Assembly: GCF_006715395.1 (NCBI RefSeq)
Contig: NZ_VFNC01000002.1
Coordinates: 2,480,001-2,544,000 of the forward strand
DNA from: Streptomyces sp. SLBN-31
GTDB lineage: Bacteria > Actinomycetota > Actinomycetes > Streptomycetales > Streptomycetaceae
DNA: 64,000 nucleotides
Reading direction: 5' to 3'
The notes under the pieces are model-generated. The model saw only the letters and a program-made list of their open reading frames with translations, was not told the DNA's origin and did no database searches. Shown here one piece after another: positions 29,982 through 38,790 of the stretch (positions within the stretch are counted from its first letter, which is position 1; every line of letters starts with the position of its first letter). The translations under genes were made by a program, and so were the position numbers.

Positions 29982-30266
29982 TCACAGCCGGCTCACGATC
30001 GAGATCAGGATGTAGACGATGATCATCAGTACGAAGAAGGACAGGTCGAGCGCCACGCCCCCGAGACGCAGCGGCGGAATGAACCGCCGCAGAAGCTTGA
30101 GCGGTGGATCAGTGACAGTGTAGGTGGCCTCCAGAACGACCACCATCGCCTTGCCGGGTTGCCATGAGCGGGCGAACTGGAAGACGTAGTCCATGACCAA
30201 CCGGAAGATGAGCACGATCAGGAAGCACATCAGCGCGATGTAAATGACCTGCCAAACCACGCTCAT
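29982..30266 (-). CDS. YggT family membrane protein
   Basis: A 94-residue protein with two hydrophobic segments: MSVVWQVIYIALMCFLIVLIFRLV at the N-terminus and GGVALDLSFFVLMIIVYILIS at the end. The conserved central YggT sequence includes PLKLLRRFIPPLRLGG. YggT-type proteins of the ylm operon influence division and osmotic behaviour, but their biochemistry is unknown to me. ATG 30266 has GAAG upstream. It sits between sepF and divIVA, the usual order in actinobacteria, so co-expression with division genes is likely. Confidence 0.92.
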   Translation of the reverse strand: MSVVWQVIYIALMCFLIVLIFRLVMDYVFQFARSWQPGKAMVVVLEATYTVTDPPLKLLRRFIPPLRLGGVALDLSFFVLMIIVYILISIVSRL

Positions 30267-30338
30267 TGCTGGTGCTTCCCTCTCCCCTGTTTCCGTGCTG
30301 CTGGGTCCTACTTGTACTGCTGTTTCCGGTCGTGCGTC

Positions 30339-30980
30339 TCAGCTCTGGTTGAAGAACCCGCCCTCTGCGATGCGGGCCTTGTCCTCCGCCGTGACATCGA
30401 CGTTAGCAGGCGACAACAGGAACACCTTCTGCGTCACCCGCTCGATGCTGCCGTGAAGACCAAACACCAAACCGGCCGCAAAGTCGACAAGTCGCTTCGC
30501 GTCTGTGTCATCCATCTCAGTCAGATTCATGATCACCGGGGTGCCCTCACGGAAGTGTTCCCCGATAGTACGGGCCTCGTTGTAGGTCCGCGGGTGAAGC
30601 GTGGTGATCCGGTAAGGCTCTCGTTCGGACACGACCTTGGGCATGATCACCGGTGCGTTCTTCTCCAGACTTGCGCGTTCTTGTGTGATGGACGCCACGG
30701 GCGCGATGCGCGCCGGACGGCCGGATTCCGCGGGTAGCGAAGCGGAACGGGCGACCGGTTCGCGCGGCACGGAGGGCTGCACGATTCGCACCTCTTCGTC
30801 CCTTTGGGACTGATGTGCGGCGTGAGACTGGTGCGACGGTTCGTGCCGTCGGTGGTCCCGCTCCGGCTCGGGGTCGAGTTCGGGCTCGAAGTCGTCATCG
30901 GGGTCGAATCCCCTGCCGTCGTACCCATCGTCCTCCACGAGGCCGAGGTAGACCGCCATCTTGCGCATCGCGCCGGCCAT
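30339..30980 (-). CDS. sepF: SepF cell division protein
   Basis: A 213-residue protein. The N-terminal amphipathic stretch [18 protein letters not shown] likely anchors the protein to the membrane. An acidic/His-rich linker follows from residue ~20 to 100. The C-terminal SepF (DUF552) core begins at [20 protein letters not shown] and contains [31 protein letters not shown], which folds into the FtsZ-binding dimer. ATG 30980 has GGAGG 8 nt upstream; the frame continues above it but without a better start. It serves as a membrane anchor for FtsZ, a role that matters because ftsA is absent from this cluster. Confidence 0.95.
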   Translation of the reverse strand: MAGAMRKMAVYLGLVEDDGYDGRGFDPDDDFEPELDPEPERDHRRHEPSHQSHAAHQSQRDEEVRIVQPSVPREPVARSASLPAESGRPARIAPVASITQERASLEKNAPVIMPKVVSEREPYRITTLHPRTYNEARTIGEHFREGTPVIMNLTEMDDTDAKRLVDFAAGLVFGLHGSIERVTQKVFLLSPANVDVTAEDKARIAEGGFFNQS

Positions 30981-31109
30981 GCTCTGAGTCCTCCGCTCTG
31001 TGGTGGATCGACTGACGACTGCCAAGTGCCCGCGATCCACGAGGCCGTTGTGCCCGCCTTTCGGCGGCATTGACCATATTTTCTGCTGTGGTCCGACTTC
31101 CTGGCGACG

Positions 31110-31829
31110 TTACCCGAGCCGTGCGCGGAGTCCGAGTACCGCAGTGCCGACGCGTACATGTGTCGCTCCGGCCGCCACGGCCTGTTCGAGGTCCGCACTC
31201 ATTCCTGCCGAGACCATGTTCGCAGCCGGATGGGCCCGGCGCAGGTCGGTCGACAAATCCATCAACCGCTCGAACGCCGCCTGTTCGCGTCCCGCGTAGG
31301 GTCCGGTGAGCGGCGCGACGGTCATCAGACCCGCCAGCCGCAGTCCGGGCGCGCCTGCCACGAGTTCGCCCAGCTCTTCGATTCCGTCCGGTCCGACACC
31401 CCCGCGCTCCCCGCGCCCGTTCTCCCCCGCGTCGAGCGCGACCTGGATCAGACAGCCCAGCTCGCGCCCCTGCCGCTCCGCCTCCCTGGAGAGGGCGGTG
31501 ACCAGCCGGGCACGGTCGACGGACTGCACCATATCGGCATAACCGACCACGGATCGAACCTTGTTGGTCTGCAACTGACCAACAAAGTGCCAAGTCAACG
31601 GCAGGTCCGAGCAAGCGGCAGCCTTGGGCGCGGCGTCCTGGTCCCGGTTCTCGGCAACGTGCCGCACGCCGAGCTCCGACAGGATCCGCACATCGCTCGC
31701 CGGGTAGGTCTTGGTGACCACGATCAGGGTCACCTCGTCCCGCCCCCGGCCGACGGCCGCGCACGCGTCGGCGATACGACGCTCCACCTTCGCCAGGTTC
31801 GCGGCGAGTTCGTCCTTACGGTCCGTCAT
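31110..31829 (-). CDS. YggS-type PLP homeostasis protein
   Basis: A 239-residue alanine-racemase-like fold type III PLP protein. VTLIVVTKTYPASDVRIL contains the PLP Lys (VTKTYPA), and WHFVGQLQTNKVR, a conserved later block, is typical. MSAGMSADLEQAVAAGATHVRVGTAVLG at the C-terminus is the phosphate-binding region. This group (YggS/PLPBP) has no catalytic activity and controls PLP and amino-acid pools. ATG 31829 is 5 nt after the stop of pgeF. The gene belongs to the conserved stretch ftsZ, pgeF, yggS, sepF. Confidence 0.93.
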   Translation of the reverse strand: MTDRKDELAANLAKVERRIADACAAVGRGRDEVTLIVVTKTYPASDVRILSELGVRHVAENRDQDAAPKAAACSDLPLTWHFVGQLQTNKVRSVVGYADMVQSVDRARLVTALSREAERQGRELGCLIQVALDAGENGRGERGGVGPDGIEELGELVAGAPGLRLAGLMTVAPLTGPYAGREQAAFERLMDLSTDLRRAHPAANMVSAGMSADLEQAVAAGATHVRVGTAVLGLRARLG

Positions 31830-31834
31830 GTCCC

Positions 31835-32563
31835 TCAGTCCAGCCAGACATATCCCGCGAGTCGCCCCGTGGTGCGGTCGCGTCGGTACGAGAAGTGATC
31901 GGCCGACTCCAGCGTGCACGCCGGGGACTGCCACCGGTCGCGCACCCCGAGCCGGTCGAGCTGCGCGTGCACTCCGGCGGTCACGTCGACCGCGGGCGTG
32001 CCCCAGCTCGTCTCGGCGTACGCCGCCGGTTCGACCGCGGCCACGTCGGCGCGCATCTCCTCGGGCACCTCGTAGCACCGGCCGCAGACGGCCGGTCCGG
32101 TGCGGGCGACGATCCGGGCGGGGTCGGCGCCCAGCTCGGTCATCGCGCGTAGCGCGGCCGGCACGACGCCGGCGACCATACCGGGCCGGCCCGCGTGCGC
32201 CGCGGCGACGACTCCGGCGACCGGGTCGGCGAGCAGGACCGGCGTGCAGTCGGCGGTGAGCACGGCGAGGGCGAGTCCGCGCCGCGTGGTGACGATCGCG
32301 TCGACCTCGGGCACGGGACTCTCGCCCCACGGTCCGTCGACCACGGCCACCTCCGCTCCGTGCACCTGGTTCATCCAGACCACGTTCGCCGGGTCGAGGC
32401 CGAGGGACTTGGCGGCCAGCTCCCGATTGGTGCGTACGGCGTCGGGGTCGTCGCCGACCGCTCCGCCGAGGTTGAGCTCCTCGTACGGAACGGCGCTCAC
32501 CCCGCCCCACCGGTCGGTGAAGGCGAAGTGCGCGCCGCTCACGGTGTCGCGCTGCTTTATCAC
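31835..32563 (-). CDS. pgeF: PgeF/YfiH polyphenol oxidase-like purine nucleosidase
   Basis: A 242-residue multi-copper-oxidase-like protein of the YfiH (DUF152) group. The family metal and active-site residues are visible: MNQVHGAEVAVV, VLTADCTPVLLAD, and AAAHAGRPGMVAG. Members have been reported as peptidoglycan-editing factor and as purine nucleoside phosphorylase/adenosine deaminase-like enzymes; which one applies here is not known. ATG 32563 is 10 nt after the ftsZ stop. It lies in the division gene cluster, supporting a role linked to cell-wall quality, but that is contextual only. Confidence 0.92.
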   Translation of the reverse strand: MIKQRDTVSGAHFAFTDRWGGVSAVPYEELNLGGAVGDDPDAVRTNRELAAKSLGLDPANVVWMNQVHGAEVAVVDGPWGESPVPEVDAIVTTRRGLALAVLTADCTPVLLADPVAGVVAAAHAGRPGMVAGVVPAALRAMTELGADPARIVARTGPAVCGRCYEVPEEMRADVAAVEPAAYAETSWGTPAVDVTAGVHAQLDRLGVRDRWQSPACTLESADHFSYRRDRTTGRLAGYVWLD

Positions 32564-32573
32564 GTCAGAAGGA

Positions 32574-33770
32574 TCACTTGAGGAAGTCCGGTACGTCCAG
32601 CTCCTCGGCGGCGCTGTCGGTGTAGGACCGCGACGGCGGGACCGGAGGGGCGACCGGGAGGTCGGCGACCGGCTCGGGAGCGGGCTCCGGGTCCTCCTTC
32701 GGCGTCACGCTGCCGAGCGAGCCGAAGGACGGGCGGGACTCGGGCTGCCGTACCGGAGTGGGCTCGTCGCGGCGGGCCGAGGCCGAGGACGAGCCCATGA
32801 CGGTCTCTCGGCGGGCCGGCGGCTGACCGCCGTCGAAGCCGGCCGCGATCACCGTGACCCGGACCTCGTCGCCGAGCGCGTCGTCGATGACCGCGCCGAA
32901 GATGATGTTGGCCTCGGGGTGGGCGGCCTCGCTCACCAGCTGGGCCGCCTCGTTGATCTCGAACAGGCCGAGGTCGGAGCCGCCGGAGATGGAGAGCAGC
33001 ACACCGCGGGCGCCGTCGATGGACGCCTCGAGCAGCGGCGAGGAGATCGCCATCTCGGCCGCGGCCACCGCGCGGTCGTCGCCGCGGGCCGAGCCGATGC
33101 CCATGAGGGCCGAACCGGCCTCGGACATGACCGACTTGACGTCGGCGAAGTCGAGGTTGATGAGGCCGGGGGTGGTGATGAGGTCGGTGATGCCCTGGAC
33201 ACCGGAGAGCAGGACCTGGTCGGCCGACTTGAAGGCGTCGAGCACCGAGACCTGGCGGTCCGAGATGGACAGCAGCCGGTCGTTCGGGATGACGATGAGG
33301 GTGTCGACCTCTTCGCGGAGTTCGGCGATGCCGTCCTCTGCCTGGTTGGCGCGGCGCCGGCCCTCGAAGGTGAAGGGGCGGGTGACCACGCCGATGGTGA
33401 GGGCGCCCAGGGAGCGGGCGATGTTGGCCACGACGGGCGCGCCGCCGGTGCCGGTGCCGCCGCCTTCACCGGCCGTCACGAAGACCATGTCGGCCCCCTT
33501 GAGGACCTCCTCGATCTCCTCGCGGTGGTCCTCGGCGGCCTTGCGGCCGACGGCCGGGTTGGCTCCGGCGCCGAGTCCGCGGGTGAGTTCGCGGCCGACG
33601 TCGAGCTTGACGTCGGCGTCGCTCATCAACAGCGCCTGCGCGTCGGTGTTGATGGCGATGAACTCGACGCCCTTGAGACCGACCTCGATCATCCGGTTGA
33701 TGGCATTGACACCACCGCCGCCGACACCGATGACTTTGATGACTGCGAGGTAGTTCTGCGGTGCTGCCAC
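32574..33770 (-). CDS. ftsZ: FtsZ tubulin-like GTPase, Z-ring
   Basis: A 398-residue division GTPase. The nucleotide-binding loop [18 protein letters not shown], the tubulin signature [18 protein letters not shown] and the T7 loop [11 protein letters not shown] are all intact. A poorly conserved linker from about residue 320 precedes the C-terminal peptide ELDVPDFLK, which docks SepF and other partners. GTG at 33770 ([15 protein letters not shown]) is the usual actinobacterial start. The gene has a 278-bp upstream region, the longest in the cluster, with promoter-like features, consistent with separate control at sporulation in Streptomyces. Confidence 0.98.
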   Translation of the reverse strand: MAAPQNYLAVIKVIGVGGGGVNAINRMIEVGLKGVEFIAINTDAQALLMSDADVKLDVGRELTRGLGAGANPAVGRKAAEDHREEIEEVLKGADMVFVTAGEGGGTGTGGAPVVANIARSLGALTIGVVTRPFTFEGRRRANQAEDGIAELREEVDTLIVIPNDRLLSISDRQVSVLDAFKSADQVLLSGVQGITDLITTPGLINLDFADVKSVMSEAGSALMGIGSARGDDRAVAAAEMAISSPLLEASIDGARGVLLSISGGSDLGLFEINEAAQLVSEAAHPEANIIFGAVIDDALGDEVRVTVIAAGFDGGQPPARRETVMGSSSASARRDEPTPVRQPESRPSFGSLGSVTPKEDPEPAPEPVADLPVAPPVPPSRSYTDSAAEELDVPDFLK

Positions 33771-33867
33771 GTCGAAGGCCTCTCGCCTCGAGTTACGTGT
33801 CGCCGTTTCGCGGGTGAGTGCGATCCGGCGACTGATGCCGATTGGGACGGTCCGTAGCGCCGACCCG

Positions 33868-33892
33868 AACCCTAACGTTGAAGTTTAGGGTT
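33868..33892 (-). promoter_or_regulatory. Inverted repeat with TAGGGT in the ftsZ upstream region
   Basis: AACCCTAA (33868-33875) and TTAGGGTT (33885-33892) form an 8-bp inverted repeat around a 9-nt centre, about 98 nt before the ftsZ start. On the minus strand TAGGGT resembles a Streptomyces -10. A GACAC pentamer, the motif recognised by WhiA, lies at 33928-33932. Assignment to a specific promoter is tentative. Confidence 0.4.
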
Positions 33893-34048
33893 ACCAGTGT
33901 GACTGTTCGCTGGAGTCTTCCGAACAGGACACTAAGTCGACAAGTGGCGCACGTTCAACGAACACGCCGAACCTCCCGTTTTTCTTTTCACCCTATGTGA
34001 TCAGGCATAGCAGTGCCCAACCAGGGTGCTGGCCTGCGCGGATGTGCG

Positions 34049-34849
34049 TCAACTCCCCGATGACGCCGGAGCGGTGGGAACCGAGACGTCGAAGTGCCGC
34101 GCATCGGGCGCCGCTTTCATGAGAGCGGTGAGCGTACGGGCCTTCAGCGCGCCCCTCTCGGAACTCCCCCACGCCACGGTCCGGCCCCCGCTCAGCAGCA
34201 GCAGGATGTCGTCGTAGGAACGCACTTTGACGGTCGCGGTCTCGCCCGCGACGGCCGCCGGAATGGCGTCGGCGACGCGCACCGCCTCGCGCACCAGACG
34301 GGCCTCGCCGAAGCGCCGCAGGCTCGCCGCGGCGGAACCCCGGGAGAGCCGCAATTCCAGTGCCGGCACGCCCTTCGGAGCCCGGGAAACCGTGGCGAAA
34401 CGGACACCTTCATCGTCCACTTCGACGAAGTTTCCGCCCTTTTGGACAATCAGAACCGGAGTGCGTTCAACCACTTTCAGGTCGATTCCGTGCGGCCAGG
34501 AACGGACCACGTCAACGGTGTCGATTCGGGGCAGTTTCGCGCGCAGCCTCGCCTCGATCTCGTCGGTGTCGACGGAAATCAGCGGTGCCCCGACGGGAAC
34601 CTCGGCGGCCGCCCGCACCTGCGTGGGCGTCAGGACCCTGGTGCCGGAGACGGACACCCGCTCCACACGGGTCCACGAGGAGCCGTACAGCACCCACACG
34701 GTGCCCGCGCCGAGGAGGACCAGCACCACGGCGAGAATGATGATCGTACGAACGCGTGGCGGCTTCAGCCGCCTCAACCGCCGGGCGAGAGGCGGGCCGG
34801 ACGACTCCTGCTGACGTTCACCACGCTCGGCGGTGGTCGGTCCGGCCAC
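34049..34849 (-). CDS. ftsQ: FtsQ/DivIB division protein
   Basis: A 266-residue bitopic division protein. An Arg/Gln-rich cytosolic N-terminus (about 30 residues) precedes the membrane helix TIIILAVVLVLLGAGTVWVLY. The POTRA domain follows with WTRVERVSVSGTRVLTPTQVRAAAEVPVGAPL, and the beta domain includes GVRFATVSRAPKGVPALEL. It stabilises the FtsL/DivIC partners at the septum. I chose GTG 34849 since an AGGGAG lies directly upstream and it leaves only 26 nt after murG; the open frame upstream runs through murG and is spurious. ftsZ follows in the same direction, 278 nt away. Confidence 0.92.
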   Translation of the reverse strand: MAGPTTAERGERQQESSGPPLARRLRRLKPPRVRTIIILAVVLVLLGAGTVWVLYGSSWTRVERVSVSGTRVLTPTQVRAAAEVPVGAPLISVDTDEIEARLRAKLPRIDTVDVVRSWPHGIDLKVVERTPVLIVQKGGNFVEVDDEGVRFATVSRAPKGVPALELRLSRGSAAASLRRFGEARLVREAVRVADAIPAAVAGETATVKVRSYDDILLLLSGGRTVAWGSSERGALKARTLTALMKAAPDARHFDVSVPTAPASSGS

Positions 34850-34875
34850 GCTCCCTGCCCTTCGCTCATGCGGTC

Positions 34876-35973
34876 CTAGTGCTGTGCACGGTGGGCGGCG
34901 ATCGCCTCGTACACCATGCCGACGAGGAGTTCGTCGGCGTCCCGGCGGCCGAACTCGGCGGCGGCGCGGGACATCTCGTACAGCCGGTGCGGGTCGGCGA
35001 GCACGGGCAGGACGTTCGCCCGCACCCAGTCGGGCGTCAGTTCCGCGTCGTCGACCAGCAGTCCGCCGCCGGCCTTGACCACCGGCTGGGCGTTCAGCCG
35101 CTGTTCGCCGTTGCCGATGGGCAGCGGGACGTAGGCGGCCGGGAGCCCGACGGCGGAGAGTTCGGCGACGGTCATCGCGCCCGCGCGGCAGAGCATCATG
35201 TCGGCCGCCGCGTACGCGAGATCCATCCGGTCCAGGTAACTTACCGGGATGTAGGGGGGCATCCCCGGCATCTGCTGCACGTGCGGCAGTTCGTTCTTCG
35301 GGCCGACCGCGTGCAGGATCTGGATGCCGGCCTGCTGCAACCACGGCGCGACCTGCTGGACCACCTCGTTGAGGCGGCGGGCGCCCTGCGAGCCGCCGGA
35401 GACCAGCAGCGTGGGCAGGTTGGGGTCGAGACCGAACATGTGCCGGGCCTCGGGGCGGGCGGCGGCCCGGTCCAGGGTGGCGATGGTGTGCCGCAGCGGG
35501 ATCCCGATGTAGCGGGAGTTCCGCAGCTTGCTGTCCGGGGTGGCGACGGCCACCTGGGCGGCGTACCGGGACCCGATCTTGTTGGCGAGGCCGGGGCGCG
35601 CGTTGGCCTCGTGGATGACGATCGGCACGCCGAGGCGCTTGGCGGCGAGATAGCCGGGCAGCGCGACGTAACCGCCGAAGCCGACCACCGCGTCCGCCTT
35701 GGTGCGCTCCAGGATCTGCTCGGTCGCCTTGATCGTGCCGCGCAGCCGGCCCGGAACGGTGATCAGCTCGGGGGTGGGCTTGCGCGGCAGGGGTACGGCG
35801 GGGATCAGCGCGAGCTCGTAGCCCCGCTGCGGAACGAGCTTGGTCTCCAGGCCGCGCTCCGTGCCCAGGGCCGTGATCCCCACGGTCGGGTCCTGCCTGC
35901 GCAGGGCGTCCGCGAGGGCGAGCGCGGGCTCGATGTGGCCGGCGGTCCCCCCACCGGCGAGTACGACATGCAC
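34876..35973 (-). CDS. murG: MurG UDP-GlcNAc:lipid I GlcNAc transferase
   Basis: A 365-residue GT28 glycosyltransferase that attaches GlcNAc to lipid I to make lipid II at the inner membrane face. The N-terminal glycine-rich loop VVLAGGGTAGHIEPALALADAL, the KADAVVGFGGYVALPG segment and the C-terminal UDP-GlcNAc region with GASQGARRLNEVV (here SGGSQGARRLNEVVQ) and AAADMMLCRAGAMTVAELSAVGLPA are all recognisable. GTG 35973 is the start, 6 nt after the ftsW stop. It is co-transcribed with ftsW. Confidence 0.97.
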   Translation of the reverse strand: MHVVLAGGGTAGHIEPALALADALRRQDPTVGITALGTERGLETKLVPQRGYELALIPAVPLPRKPTPELITVPGRLRGTIKATEQILERTKADAVVGFGGYVALPGYLAAKRLGVPIVIHEANARPGLANKIGSRYAAQVAVATPDSKLRNSRYIGIPLRHTIATLDRAAARPEARHMFGLDPNLPTLLVSGGSQGARRLNEVVQQVAPWLQQAGIQILHAVGPKNELPHVQQMPGMPPYIPVSYLDRMDLAYAAADMMLCRAGAMTVAELSAVGLPAAYVPLPIGNGEQRLNAQPVVKAGGGLLVDDAELTPDWVRANVLPVLADPHRLYEMSRAAAEFGRRDADELLVGMVYEAIAAHRAQH

Positions 35974-35979
35974 CGAAAT

Positions 35980-37341
35980 TCACCGCTCTCCGGACGAGCG
36001 CGCCGCCGAGGCACGCCGTCGCATCGTGTTCCATCTCCGAGGCCCCCGGTCCCGCACGGCGCCTCCCGCCCGCTTTCTACCAAAGCGGGGTTGCCGCATG
36101 GAAAGCGCCGCCCGCGCTGCGGGCTCGTCACGCGCGAACGCGATCAGCAGCCCGATGGCGAACATGGTCGGCAGCAGGGCGGATCCCCCGTAGGAGAACA
36201 GCGGGAGGGGGACTCCGGCGATCGGCAGCAGGCCGAGCACTGCACCGATGTTGATCACCGCCTGAGCGGTGATCCAGGTGGTCACACCTCCCGCGGCATA
36301 CCTGACGAAGGGGTCCTCCGTGCGTCCGGCCACGCGGATACCCGCATAGCCTAGAGCCGCGAAGAGGGCGAGTACCGACAGCGTGCCCGCCAGGCCCAGT
36401 TCCTCACCGGTGACGGCGAAGATGAAGTCCGTGTGCGCTTCGGGGAGTTGCCCCCATTTTTCCACACTCGCACCGAGCCCGGATCCGAAGATTCCGCCGG
36501 ATGCGAGCGCGTAGATCCCGTGCACGGCCTGCCAGCAGTCGGCGACGCCGGACTTGGGCTCCGTGGCGCCGATGCAGGCGAGGCGGGCCATGCGGTTCGG
36601 GCTGGTCTTGATCAGGATCACACCGAGAGTGGCGGCGATCGACAGCACGCCGACGAAGAGGCGGGTGGGCGCCCCGGCCAGCCACAACAGGCCGAACAGG
36701 ATCGCCGTGAGGATGATCGCCGTGCCCATGTCGCCGCCGAGCATGATCAGCCCGAGCAGCAGGAAGGCGACCGGCACGAGCGGCACCAGCATGTGCTTCC
36801 ACTGGTTGAGCAGGTTCTTGTCCTGCTTGCGGGCCAGCAGGTCGGCGCTCCACAGGACCAGGGCGAGCTTGCCGAACTCGCTGGGCTGGATCTGGAAGGA
36901 GCCGCCGAGCGAGATCCAGTTCTGGTTGCCGTTGACCGACATCCCTATCCCCGGCACCTGCACCAGCGCCATCAGGAAGACGGCGCCCGCGAGGATCGGA
37001 TAGGCCAGCGCGCGGTGCAGCTTGACCGGCATCCGGGAGGCGACCAGCAGCAGGACGGCGCCGATGACGGCCGCGAGCAGCTGCTTGCGGAAGAAGTAGG
37101 AGCCCGGCAGGGACATCTGCAGCGCGGTGACCTGGGAGGCCGAGTAGACCATCACCAGACCGAGCAGGGTGATCAGGAAACTGCCGCCGGCGATCAGGTA
37201 GTAGGCGGTCAGCGGCCGGTCCCAGGCGCGCTTGGCGTTCAGGTAGGCGCGCAGCACCGGGTTGTCGCGGGGCGGCCTGGGGCCGGCGGGACGTCCGACG
37301 GCCCGCTGAACGGGCGGCCGTCCGGTACGGCTACTGGGCAT
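35980..37341 (-). CDS. ftsW: FtsW SEDS-family septal peptidoglycan glycosyltransferase
   Basis: A 453-residue polytopic protein with a 40-residue Arg/Pro N-terminus and ten membrane segments. The family signatures QNWISLGGSFQIQPSEFGKLAL (with the conserved Q-PSE), GDMGTAIIL (the catalytic Asp region), SGLGASVEKWGQLPEAHTDFIFAVTGEELG and LPLFSYGGSALLPTMFAIGLL are intact. Conserved Asp/Glu around DMG are implicated in polymerase activity of the SEDS family. The basic C-terminus is extended. It works with FtsI (PBP3) encoded nearby; 21 nt separate it from murD. Confidence 0.97.
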   Translation of the reverse strand: MPSSRTGRPPVQRAVGRPAGPRPPRDNPVLRAYLNAKRAWDRPLTAYYLIAGGSFLITLLGLVMVYSASQVTALQMSLPGSYFFRKQLLAAVIGAVLLLVASRMPVKLHRALAYPILAGAVFLMALVQVPGIGMSVNGNQNWISLGGSFQIQPSEFGKLALVLWSADLLARKQDKNLLNQWKHMLVPLVPVAFLLLGLIMLGGDMGTAIILTAILFGLLWLAGAPTRLFVGVLSIAATLGVILIKTSPNRMARLACIGATEPKSGVADCWQAVHGIYALASGGIFGSGLGASVEKWGQLPEAHTDFIFAVTGEELGLAGTLSVLALFAALGYAGIRVAGRTEDPFVRYAAGGVTTWITAQAVINIGAVLGLLPIAGVPLPLFSYGGSALLPTMFAIGLLIAFARDEPAARAALSMRQPRFGRKRAGGAVRDRGPRRWNTMRRRASAARSSGER

Positions 37342-37362
37342 CAGACGCCTCCGCTACGTCGG

Positions 37363-38790
37363 TCAGGCGCCGAGTTCGCGAACCGCCTCCGCGAACGCGT
37401 CACCGCGCTTGTTGTAGTTGGCGAACATGTCCATCGAGGCACAGGCGGGGGCCAGCAGCACCGTGTCGCCTTCGACCGCGAGCCGCTGGGCCTCCTGGAC
37501 AGCCGCGAGCATCGCCCCAGTGTCGGTCCGGTCGAGGTCGACGACGGGTACTTCCGGCGCGTGTCGCGCGAGCGCTTGGCGGATGAGAGCGCGGTCGGCG
37601 CCGATGAGCACGGCGCCACGAAGTCGCTTTGCCGACTTGGCGACCAGCTCGTCGAAGGTGGCGCCCTTGGCGAGGCCGCCCGCGATCCAGACGATGGACT
37701 CGTACGCCGCCAACGAGGCTTCCGCGGCGTGGGTGTTGGTGGCCTTGGAGTCGTCGACGTAGGCGACCCCGTCCACATGGGCCACGTGCGCGATGCGGTG
37801 CGCGTCGGGCGTGAAGTTCCGCAGACCGTCGCGTACGGCCTTGGGGGGCACCCCGAAGGCGCGCGCGAGAGCCGCCGCGGCAAGGGCGTTGGCGATGTTG
37901 TGCGGAGCCGGCGGGTGGACGTCGGCGACCTCGGCGAGCTCCTGGGCGTTCTTGTGCCGGTTCTCCACGAAGGCGCGGTCGACCAGGATGCCCTCGACGA
38001 CGCCGAGTTGGGAGGGCCCCGGGGTGCCGAGGGTGAAGCCGATGGCCCGGCAGCCCTCCTCGACGTCGGCCTCGCGGACCAGGTCCTCGGTGGCCTTGTC
38101 GGCGACGTTGTAGACGCAGGCGACCCGATTGCCCTCGTAGATGCGACCCTTGTCCCTGGCGTACGCCTCCATGGAGCCGTGCCAGTCGAGGTGGTCGGGA
38201 GCGAGGTTGAGCACCGCCGCCGAATGGGCGCGCAGCGAGGGCGCCCAGTGGAGCTGGTAGCTCGACAACTCCACTGCCAGGACGTCGTAGTGCTCCTCGC
38301 CGAGCACCGCGTCCAGCAGCGAGACGCCGATGTTGCCGACGGCGGCCGTGCGCAGGCCGGCCGCCTTCAGGATCGACGCCAGCATCTGCACGGTGGTGGT
38401 CTTGCCGTTGGTGCCGGTGACGGCGAGCCAGGGGGCCGCGTCGGGGCCCCTGAGCCGCCAGGCGAGTTCGACGTCGCCCCAGATCTCCAGGCCGGCTTCG
38501 CGGGCGGCCTCGAACAGCGGCTTGTCCGGCTTCCAGCCGGGCGCGGTGACGACGAGTTCGGTGCCGTTCGGCAGGGTCGCGCCGTCGCCTAGGCGCACGG
38601 TGATGCCGAGCGCCTCCAACTCCGCGGCCTGTTCACGCGCGCGTGCGTCGTCGCCGTCGTTGACGACCGTGACGATCGCCCCGCGCGCGTGCAGGACCTT
38701 GGCCGCCGGGATGCCGGAGACGCCGAGCCCGGCGACGGTGACGTGCTTGCCCTGGAACTCCGAGAATCCCTCAGGCACCGAGGAGGTCAC
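37363..38790 (-). CDS. murD: MurD UDP-MurNAc-L-Ala:D-Glu ligase
   Basis: A 475-residue ATP-dependent Mur ligase that adds D-glutamate. An N-terminal Rossmann-like domain (HVTVAGLGVSGIPAAKVLHARG) is followed by the ATP loop VTGTNGKTTTVQML, conserved ELSSYQL and LNLAPDHLDWHGSMEAYARDKGRIY, and the C-terminal ligase domain with YVDDSKATNTHAAEASL. GTG at 38790 overlaps the mraY stop as GTGA; an ATG at 38805 is an alternative start adding five residues. The GTGA overlap supports translational coupling with mraY. Confidence 0.95.
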   Translation of the reverse strand: MTSSVPEGFSEFQGKHVTVAGLGVSGIPAAKVLHARGAIVTVVNDGDDARAREQAAELEALGITVRLGDGATLPNGTELVVTAPGWKPDKPLFEAAREAGLEIWGDVELAWRLRGPDAAPWLAVTGTNGKTTTVQMLASILKAAGLRTAAVGNIGVSLLDAVLGEEHYDVLAVELSSYQLHWAPSLRAHSAAVLNLAPDHLDWHGSMEAYARDKGRIYEGNRVACVYNVADKATEDLVREADVEEGCRAIGFTLGTPGPSQLGVVEGILVDRAFVENRHKNAQELAEVADVHPPAPHNIANALAAAALARAFGVPPKAVRDGLRNFTPDAHRIAHVAHVDGVAYVDDSKATNTHAAEASLAAYESIVWIAGGLAKGATFDELVAKSAKRLRGAVLIGADRALIRQALARHAPEVPVVDLDRTDTGAMLAAVQEAQRLAVEGDTVLLAPACASMDMFANYNKRGDAFAEAVRELGA

